DNA from: Methylosinus trichosporium OB3b
GTDB taxonomy: Bacteria > Pseudomonadota > Alphaproteobacteria > Rhizobiales > Beijerinckiaceae
Direction of reading: 5' to 3'
Length of the DNA stretch: 64,000 nt
Assembly (NCBI RefSeq): GCF_002752655.1
Contig: NZ_CP023738.1
Coordinates: 1-64,000, forward strand
Positions 46,551-61,211 of the stretch are shown here, piece by piece; the first letter of the stretch is position 1, and each line of letters opens with the position of its first letter. The position numbers and the translations under genes are program-made. The notes beneath the pieces were generated by a model. It saw nothing but the letters and a program-made list of their open reading frames with translations. It was not told the DNA's origin and searched no databases.

Positions 46551-47835
46551 CGGCGCGCAGTGACCCCTTCCTTCTCCTCGAGCCCTATGCGCGGGCGCTG
46601 CTGCGGCGCGCGGCGGCCGGCTGCGATCTTTCCGCCATCGCTCGCCCCCGGCACGCGCGGCTGGCGCGCGCGCTCGCGCCCTTCCTGCTCGGGCCGGCGA
46701 GCGCCGATGTCGAGGCCGAGCGCGCCGCTCTGCTGCGGCGGGCGCCCGAGCTCGCGCCGCATGTGCGGCTGCTCGATCATTGCGTCGCCCATCTTCGCGA
46801 TGTGCTGGAGGGCCGGGCGCTCGCCAGCGACGTGCTGTTTCCGGGCGGCGGCATGGAGCTGGTCGAGCAGATCTATCGCGGCAATCCCTGGAGCGATCAT
46901 TTCAACGCGCTGACCGCCCGCGCCGCCCTCAGCGCCGTGCTGGCGCGGCATGCGCAGGCGCCGGAGGCGACGGTCCGCCTGCTCGAGGTCGGCGCCGGCA
47001 CCGGCGGCGTCAGCCGCGACGTGCTGGCGGCGCTCGATCCGCACGCCGCATTCGTCGCCTATGATTACACCGACGTCTCGCCGGGCTTCGTGCAATTCGG
47101 CCTGCGCACCCATGGCGCCGGGCGCGAATTCGTTCGCGGACGCGTCCTCGATCTCGAGGCCGACCCGCAGGCGCAGGGCTTCGCGCCCCACGCCTATGAC
47201 GTCGTCATCGGCTCCAATGTGCTGCACGCCACCCGCCGCATTTCGGCTTCGCTCGCCCATGTCGGCGAGCTGCTCGCGCCGGGCGGCCTGCTGCTGCTGA
47301 GCGAGCTGACCCGCGCCGGCGCCTATGCGACGGCGACCTTCGGCCTGCTGGACGGCTGGTGGGCGTTCGAGGACGAGGAGGCCCGGCTGCCGGGCGGCCC
47401 CGTGCTCTCGCCGGAGGGCTGGCGCCGCGCGCTGACGGCGGCGGGATTTTCCGCGCCGGCGGTGCTCGCCTGGACCGAGCCGGCCGAAAGCTCGTTTCAA
47501 TGCCTGTTCGTCGCCGAGGCCGGCGCGGCGACAGCGGTGCGCCGGGAGGAGCCGCCGCCTTTGCCCGCGCCGGCGGCCTCGGCGGTCGCCTTGCGAGGCG
47601 ACCTCGAATCCCTGCTGGCGGCGCGGCTCGCCGCGCTGCTCGGCCTCGCGGCGCGGGAGATCGCGGCGGACCGGCCCTTGAGCGACTACGGCGTCGATTC
47701 GATCGTCGCGCCGCAATTCGTCGCCGCGCTGAACCAGGAGCTCGGCGCCGATCTGCGGCCGAGCGAAATCTTCGATTGCGCGACCCTCGAAGGCCTCGCC
47801 GCGCGACTGCGCCCCACGCTCGCCGCCGCGGGCGC

Positions 47836-47971
47836 TCCACCCTCCCCTTCAGGGGGAGGGTCGGCCGGCGAAGCCGGACGGGGTGGGGTCGCACAGCACG
47901 GACTCGGCGGCGGCCCCACCCCCTCCCGCCCGCCTTTGGCGGTCGACCTCCCCCCTCGAGGGGGAGGTGGG
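47836..47971. repeat. GC-rich palindromic element between ACP6 and KS6
   Basis: A mosaic of short hairpins (CCTCCCCTTCAGGGGGAGG, then CCGGCGAAGCCGG, then CCTCCCCCCTCGAGGGGGAGG-like) of about 136 bp. It is the same family as the element at 59616-59744 but in the opposite orientation. Here it is translated without a stop (PPSPSGGGSAGEAGRGG...) as an interdomain linker. Confidence 0.8.
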
Positions 47972-50024
47972 CGCGCCTCCTCGAGCGCGCCGGCGCCTGT
48001 CGCCGAAACCGACATCGCCGTCATCGGCCTTTCCTGCCGCTTCCCCGGCGCGCCGGATGCGGACGCCTTCTGGGACAATCTCCTCGCCGGACGCTGCGCC
48101 GTCGGCGCGGCGCCCGCCGGCCGCTGGGACGGCGCTGAAGCCGAAACGCTGCGCCGCGGCGGCTTCCTCGACGATCACGATATTTTCGATCCGGAGTTCT
48201 TCAATCTCTCCTGGCGCGAAGCCGAGGCGATGAGCCCGCAGCAGCGCATCTTCCTCGAGGAGGCGTGGAACGCGCTCGAGAACGCCGGCTATGGCCGCCG
48301 CAGCCTCGCCGGCCGCCGCTGCGCGATTTTTGTCGGCGTCGCGCCGGACGGCTATGGCGTCTGCGACAATGACAGCCTCTCCTCGCTCGGCGGATCGGCG
48401 GCGATCCTTTCGGCGCGCCTTTCCTATCTGCTCGACCTCAAAGGGCCGAGCCTGCCGGTCGACACGGCCTGCTCCTCCTCGCTGGTGGCGGTGCATCTCG
48501 CCTGCCGCGCGCTGCTCGCCGACGATTGCGAGATGGCGCTCGCCGGCGGCGTCTCGGTGCTGATGAACGAGCCGCGCCTGCACGCTTTTCTCGACGACGC
48601 CGGAATGCTGTCGCCGACCGGCCTCTGCCGCGCCTTCGACGCCTCCGCCGATGGTTTTGCGCCCGGGGAGGGCTGCGGCGTCCTGGCGCTGAAGAAGCTC
48701 GGCGCCGCCATCGCGGATGGCGATCATATCGTCGCGGTCATCAAGGCGACCGGGATCAATCAGGACGGGCGCAGCAGCGGCATCACCGCGCCGAGCGGCG
48801 CCGCGCAGACCGAGCTCGAGCGCGCCGTTCTCGCCCGCGCGGGCGTCGGCGCCGAGCGCATCGGCCTCGTCGAGGCCCATGGCACCGGGACGCAGCTCGG
48901 CGATCCGATCGAGGTGGCGGCGCTGACCGCGACCTTCCGCGCGGCGACCGAGCAGCGCGGCTTCTGCGCCCTCGGCTCTGTGAAGACCAATATCGGCCAC
49001 ACGCTCGCGGCGGCGGGAGTCGCCGGCCTCATCAAGGCTATGCTCGCGGTGCGCGCGGGAGTCATCCCGCCGTCGCTGCATTTCGCCCGCGCCAATCCGG
49101 AGATCGATTTCGACTCCGGCCCCTTCTTCGTCCCGCGCGCCGCGCAGGTCTGGGAGGCCTCGCCGCGCTTCGCCGCGGTCAGCTCCTTCGGCTTCAGCGG
49201 AACCAACGCCCATGCGATCATCGGCGAGGCGCCGAGCCTTCCTGTCGCAGCGGAGGCGCCGGGGCGGGCGCTGATCCTGCTGTCCGCCCGCAGCGAGGAG
49301 GCGCTCGCCGCCCGCCGGCGCGACCTCGCCGATTGGCTCGACACGCATCGCGCGCGCCTCGCCGATCTCGCCTTCACACTCGCCCATGGTCGCTCGCATT
49401 TCGAGCATCGGCAGGCGCTCGTCGCCGCTTCGCTCGAAGAGGTCGCGCAATGGTTGCGACGCGAGGAAGCAGGCGCCGCCATCGCTCTGCCGGCGCGTGC
49501 GGAGAGCGCCGAGCTGGCCACGCTGCTCGCGGCGCCCGTCCGCGATCTCGATTGCATCGCCGCTTGCTATTTGCGCGGCGGCGATGGCGATTGGTCGCTG
49601 CTCGCCGCGCCCGGCGCGCGGCGGCTGGCGCTGCCCGGCTATCCTTTCGCGCGTATCCGCTTTCCGACGCGCCGGCTGCCCTCCGGCTTCGCCCAGCCGG
49701 CGCCCGCGCGCCATCCCTTGCTGACGCCTGGCCCGCCGGGCGACGCCATGCGCCTCGCGATCCACGCCGAGGACGGGCGTCTCGAGGCGCATCGCTTCGG
49801 CGGCGCCGCTCTACTGCCGGCGGCGACGCTGATCGAGATCATCCGCGCCGCGGGAAGCCGCGCGCTCGGCCGGCCGGTCGGCCGGCTGTCGAAACTGCGC
49901 TTCGAGGCGCCGCTGCGCGCCGGCGCGCAGGCGGCGATCCGTTTCGAGCGCGACGGCGCCTTCGCCCTGCACGCCCCCGATGGGACGCTGCATGCGAAAG
50001 GTTTCGTCGCCGCGGCGGATCAGA

Positions 50025-50082
50025 GCGAGCCTGAAGGCTCGCAATCCGACGCGCGCCCCCAACTGCGAGCCTTCAGGCTCGC
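50025..50082. repeat. Pair of REP-like palindromes inside the DH domain of PKS-C
   Basis: GCGAGCCTGAAGGCTCGC (50025-50042) and GCGAGCCTTCAGGCTCGC (50065-50082) lie in opposite orientation, 22 bp apart, and can also pair with each other. They are read in frame (SEPEGSQSDARPQLRAFRLAS), again between the two catalytic residues of the DH. Confidence 0.8.
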
Positions 50083-53000
50083 TTCTCGCGGCGAGGAGGA
50101 GGGCCGGCGCTTCACTCGGCAAGCCGTCTACGCCGCCTTCGCGGAGCTCGGCTTCGACTACGGCCCATCCTTGCGCGTGATCCGCTCGCTGCGCGCCGAT
50201 GCGCAGGAGGCGTTCGCGGAACTGGAGCCGCAAGAGCCTTGCGATCCGGCGCTGATGCTCGATCCGGCGCTGCTCGACGGCGCCATTCAGGCCGCGATCG
50301 GAACCATGATGGCGGACGCGGTGAGCCTGCGCGCCGTGCTGCCGGTCGGCGTCGATGAAATCGTCATTCACGCTCCGCTGCAGGGCCGATGCTGCGCCCA
50401 TGTGGCGATGCGGCGGACGGGCGAGGACAGCCGCTCGCTCGACATTCTCCTCGTCGACCCCGACGGCCGCGCCCTCGTGGAGCTGCGCGGCGTCGCCCTT
50501 CGCATCGCCGTCGCGACGACAACGGATCGGGAGTGTCTCGCTTTTGCCCCGGTCTGGGAGCCGCGCCCGCTCGCCCCCGCCGAGCCGCCCCGAGCGCTGC
50601 TTCTCTTCGATCGCGACGAGGCGCTATGGCGCCGTCTCGGCGATGCGGCGATATTGGTGCGACCGGGCGCGGGCTTTTGCAGGCTCGAGGAGCGCTGCTT
50701 CGCCATCGATCCCGCGAGCGCCGAAGATTATCGCCGCCTCGTCGATTTGCTGCGCAGCGAAGGCCGGCTTCCAGCTGCCGTCTGGCACCTCTGGTCACAC
50801 CATTCGCAACCGCTCGAGCTGCGCGGCCTCGGCGCGGAAGCGGTCGCGGCCGATCTGCGTCTCGGTCTCGTCTCGGTCGCGCTGCTGGCGGCAGCGCTGG
50901 CGACGGCGACGCCGGCCGCCACGAGCCTCATTCACGCCTTCTCCGTCGGAGGCCTCGCGGCGCTGCACGAGCCTGCCGCGGCTTTCGGCGCGGCGCTGGC
51001 GCGCGAGAACCCGCTGCTGCGCGTCGCCGCGGTCGCCATAGGCGATCGTGACGAGGCGGGGCTCGTCGCCGCCCTCGCGCGCGAAACCGCCGCGCTGTTT
51101 GGCTCCGGCGGCTGGCCGCAAACGGGCTGGGCGGCCTGCTGGCCCTCGGCCGGCGAGCGCCTGTTCCGCGTCTTCCGCGAGATCGCGCCGACTGCGTCAC
51201 GGTCAGTCCGTGAGGGCGCGGTCTATCTGCTGACCGGCGCCCTCGGCGCCATTGGCAAACATATTGCGCGGCGCCTCGCGCGCGAAGGGGCGCAGCTGGC
51301 GCTGATCGGCCGCGCCGCGCCGGGGCCGGCGAGCGAAGCGCTGATCGCCGAGATTCGCGCGGCGGGCGGCGACGCGCTCTATCTTCGCGCCGATGTGACC
51401 GACTTTGCGCAAGTGGAGGCCGCGGCGGCGGCGGCGCGCGCGCGTTTCGGCCGCATCGATGGCGTTCTCCATGCGGCCGGGACGACGCGCGACAAATTCC
51501 TCATCCATAAATCGCCCGAGGATTTCGCCGCCGTGCTGGCGCCCAAGCTCCTCGGCGCTTTGGCGCTCGATCGCGCCACCGCGGGCGACGACCTCGACCT
51601 CTTCGTTCTCTTCTCCTCGCTGGCCGGAAGCTTCGGCAACGAAGGCCAGACCGATTACGCCGCCGCCAATCGCTTCCTCGATTGCTTTGCGGCGACGCGC
51701 CGCGGGCCGGGGCGAACTTTGTCGATCGGCTGGCCGTTCTGGCGCGAGGGCGGGCTCTCGCCGGGCGCCGAGGAGCTGGCGCGGCGGCTCGAAGGCTCGG
51801 GCTTGCGCAGCCTCGAGACCGAGGAGGCGCTCGAACTCTTCACGCGCTACGCCGCCGGCGCCGAGGGCGCGGTTCTCGTGCTGCCGGCGGAGCGGGAGAC
51901 AGCCGAGGCGCTGCTCGGCGCCGCGCCGGCGCCGAGCGAGCGAGCGGGCGGAATGGTCGACGACACGCTGGCGATGCTGCGCAGCATGCTCGCGCGCGCC
52001 ACCGCCATGCCGCAGGAGCGCATTCATCCCGATCGGCCGCTCGAGAATTACGGGATCGACTCGCTGCTCGTCTCGCGCATGAACGGCGAGCTCGCGGCGA
52101 TCTACCCGCGCGTTCCGAAGACGCTGCTGTTCGAGCATCGCACTTTGCGCAGCGCCGCCGCTTTTCTCGCCGAACGCTTCGGGCCGGTCGCGCCATCGCG
52201 GGAAGAGGCGCCGCCCGCCGCCGAAGCGACCGCGCCGATCGAGGGAATCGCCATCATCGGCATGGCCGGGCGCTATCCGGGCGCGGACAATCTCGACGCC
52301 TTCTGGGACAATCTTTGCGCCGACCGCGATCTCATCGTCGAAATCCCGCCGGAACGCTGGCCGGTCGAAGGCTTCTACGATCCGCAGATCGGCGCACCGG
52401 GCCGCAGCTACAGCAAATGGGGCGGGTTTCTCGGCGGCGTCGACGGTTTCGATCCCTTGTTCTTCTCGATCGCCCCCGGCGAGGCGGCGGCGATCGATCC
52501 CAATGAGCGGCTCTTCCTCGAGACCTGCTGGGAGGCGCTCGAGGACGCCGGCCACACGCGCGCCTCGCTGGCGCCGGCGCCGCGCGCGGTCGGCGTCTAT
52601 GTCGGCGTGATGTATGGCGATTATGCCCTGCTCGCCGCCGATGCGGCGGCGCCGGGGCGCGCGGTCGGCGGCTCCGCGCCCTATTGGTCGATCGCCAATC
52701 GCGTCTCCTATTGGTTCGATCTGCATGGCCCGAGCCTCGCGATCGACAGCGCCTGCTCCTCCTCGCTGACGGCGATCCATCTCGCCTGCCAGGCGCTCGC
52801 TTGCGGCGAGATCGCCGTCGCCATCTCCGGCGGAGTCAATCTCAGCCTGCATCCTTTGAAATATGTCGGCCTCAGCCAGGGCCGCTTCGCGGCGAGCGAC
52901 GGGCGCTGCCGCAGCTTCACTGAGGGCGGCGACGGCTATGCGCCGGGCGAAGGCGTCGGAGCGGTGATCCTGAAGCCGCTCGCCGCCGCGCTCGCCGATG

Positions 53001-53750
53001 GCGACCATGTCCATGCGGTGATCCGGGGCTGGGCGACCAATCATGGCGGCAAGACCAATGGCTACACCGTTCCCGATCCCAAGGCGCAGGGCGCGGCGAT
53101 CACTGCGGCGCTCGCCCGCGCGGGCGTTCCGGCCGCCAGCGTCTCTTATGTCGAGGCGCATGGCACGGGCACGGCGCTCGGCGATCCGATCGAGGTCGCG
53201 GGACTCGTCGCCGCCTTCGGCGAGGCGGGCGCCTGCGCGCTCGGCTCGCTGAAGGCCAATATCGGCCATCTCGAAGCGGCGGCGGGCGTCGCGGCGCTGA
53301 CGCGCGTCGCGCTGCAGATGCGCCATCGCATGCTGACCCCGACGCGCCGGCACGGGGCGACGAATCCCAATATCGATTTCGCGGCGACGCCGTTCCGGCT
53401 TCAGCATCGGCTGGAGCCCTGGACCGGCCCGGCGCCGCTGCGCGCCGGCGTCAGCTCCTTCGGCGCCGGCGGCGCCAATGCGCATCTCATCGTCGAGGCC
53501 TTCGCGCCGGCGCCCGCCGCGCGCGCGGACGACGCGCCGGGGCTGTTCGTGCTGTCCGCGCGGACGGAGGCGCAATTGCGCGCCTATGCGGAGCGCATGG
53601 CGGAGTTCCTGCGCCGCACCGATATTCCTTTCGTCGATGTCTGCCGCACGCTGCAGATCGGGCGCGAGCCCATGGCGGCGCGCCTCGCCTTCATCGCGCG
53701 CAGCGGCGCCGAGGCGGCCGCGCTGCTCGCGGCGCCGAAGCTCGTCCTCG

Positions 53751-53781
53751 TGGAGGAGGAGGGGCGGCGCCCCCGCCGCCC

Positions 53782-53784
<3 letters not shown>
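53751..53784 (+). other. Apparent one-base frameshift in PKS-C
   Basis: Up to the GAG GAG GAG GGG run (53753-53764) the first frame gives normal post-KS sequence (AAPKLVLVEEEG). From GCG at 53767 the other frame gives normal continuation (AHADLEALARAFLAGAPIDWRAL). Adding one G to the G4 tract at 53761-53764 would join them. This is therefore a missing base in a homopolymer (assembly error), a true mutation, or a slippage site; the first is most likely. Confidence 0.75.
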
Positions 53785-59652
<5,868 letters not shown>

Positions 59653-59666
59653 GCGCTCGGGAGGGA

Positions 59667-61211
59667 GTGCTCCCCGAGTCTCGGGGATTCACCCCACCCC
59701 GTCCGGCTTCGCCGGCCGACCCTCCCCCTGAAGGGGAGGGTAGCGCGCTCAATCCTGCGCGCCGAGCAGGAGCTGTGACGACTCTGACGCTCACCCAGGC
59801 GGCCCAGCGTAGCGGCCGCGGCGCGCTGCGCATCCTGCATGTCTTCGACGAGGCCGAGGCGCGCCCGCTCGATAGCGCCGTCGGCGCATTGGCGCTCTCG
59901 GCGCATCAGGAGAGCCGCGGCGTGCGGCTGCGCGCCATCGGCGTCGCCGGGGCGGTCGAGATCGCCGAAGCGGCGCGCATCTGCCGCGAGGAGCTGCTCG
60001 CCGAAGACGACGCCGCCGAAATTCTGCGCGAGGCCGGGCGGCGGCTGCATCCTGTGGTCGCGCCGGCCGCGCCCGACGAAGCCGAGGAGACGATCGGCTT
60101 TCGCGTCGGCGGCGCCTATCTGCTCGCCGGCGGGCTCGGAGAAGTCGGCTTTGCGCTCGCCGAGCGGCTGGGGCGCGATTATCGCGCGCGCATCGCCATC
60201 CTCGGCCGCAGCGATCCGCGCGGCGCGGCGCGCGAGCGTCTCGAGCGGCTCGAGGCGCAGGGCGTCCGCGTCCATTATGTCGCCTGCGATCTCACCGACC
60301 CTGCGCGTCTGCGCGCGGCGCTCGACGAGATCGAGAGCCGCATCGGCCGACTGCATGGCGTCCTGCATCTCGCGCGAACCGTCGAGGACGGCCTGCTCGC
60401 GGGCAAATCGCCGGGCAGCGTCGAGCGCGTCCTCTCCGCCAAGGTGGACGGGACTCTGGCGCTCGACGCGGCGCTGGCCGATGCGGAGCTGGACTGGTTC
60501 GTCCTCTGCTCCTCGCTCGCCTCCTGGACCGGCCTTCCCGGCGGCGCCGATTACGCCTTCGCCTGCGGCTTCCAGAACGCTTTCGCCCGCCTGCGCGAGA
60601 ACAAGCGGCGTAGCGGTCTGCGCTCCGGCCGCACCGTCGCGATCTGCTGGCCGCAATGGGAGCATGACCGCTTCCTCGACGACGCGAAGCGCGCGCGGCT
60701 CGCGGCCGAGGGACTCGAGACCATCGACGCCCGCGACGGCCTGCGCATTCTGCTGGATGCGGTGCGCAGCGGGTGCGCCGAGGTCGCCGCGCTGAAGGGC
60801 GGCGCCGAGGCGATCCGCCGCTTGACCGCCGCGCCGGCCGTCGAACCCGGCGCCGATATTCTCGCGGAGCTGCGCGAGCTGGACGAAGAGACTCTGCGCG
60901 CCTTCCTCGCTTATCTCGACACGCCCGCCGCCGAGACGCGGCCCGCGCCGCCGAGCGAGGCCGCGGCGACGCTGATCCGCGAGGCGATCTGCGATTTCCT
61001 CAAGCTGCCGCGGGACAAGCTTCTTCCGGAGTCCGCCTTCGCCGATCTCGGCCTCGATTCGATCAAGGCGCTGCATCTCGCCGAGCGCTTGCAGAAGCGG
61101 CTCGGCGTCGCCATCGATCCGGTGATGTTCCATGAATCGCCGACGCTGGCGCGTTTTTCCGCGAGCGTCGCGGCGCGTCTCGCGCGGCCCGATGCGAGGG
61201 TGGAATCATGA
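59667..61211 (+). CDS. PKS fragment (PKS-D): KR(second half)-ACP
   Basis: The open frame from the GTG at 59667 encodes 514 residues. The first 36 or so are translated repeat; native sequence resumes at about TTLTLTQAAQRSG (a second GTG lies at 59775). It contains the catalytic half of a KR (GGAYLLAGGLGEVGFALAERLG, Lys in LSAKVDG, Ser in LCSSLAS, Tyr296 in GGADYAFACG) and ACP9 (Ser465 in LGLDSIKALHL). The structural half of this KR is at the end of PKS-C. Before the repeat inserted, PKS-C and PKS-D were probably one gene. GGGAGG in front of the GTG could restart translation and make a two-chain KR. The stop overlaps the PKS-E start (ATGA at 61208). Confidence 0.85.
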   Translation: MLPESRGFTPPRPASPADPPPEGEGSALNPARRAGAVTTLTLTQAAQRSGRGALRILHVFDEAEARPLDSAVGALALSAHQESRGVRLRAIGVAGAVEIAEAARICREELLAEDDAAEILREAGRRLHPVVAPAAPDEAEETIGFRVGGAYLLAGGLGEVGFALAERLGRDYRARIAILGRSDPRGAARERLERLEAQGVRVHYVACDLTDPARLRAALDEIESRIGRLHGVLHLARTVEDGLLAGKSPGSVERVLSAKVDGTLALDAALADAELDWFVLCSSLASWTGLPGGADYAFACGFQNAFARLRENKRRSGLRSGRTVAICWPQWEHDRFLDDAKRARLAAEGLETIDARDGLRILLDAVRSGCAEVAALKGGAEAIRRLTAAPAVEPGADILAELRELDEETLRAFLAYLDTPAAETRPAPPSEAAATLIREAICDFLKLPRDKLLPESAFADLGLDSIKALHLAERLQKRLGVAIDPVMFHESPTLARFSASVAARLARPDARVES

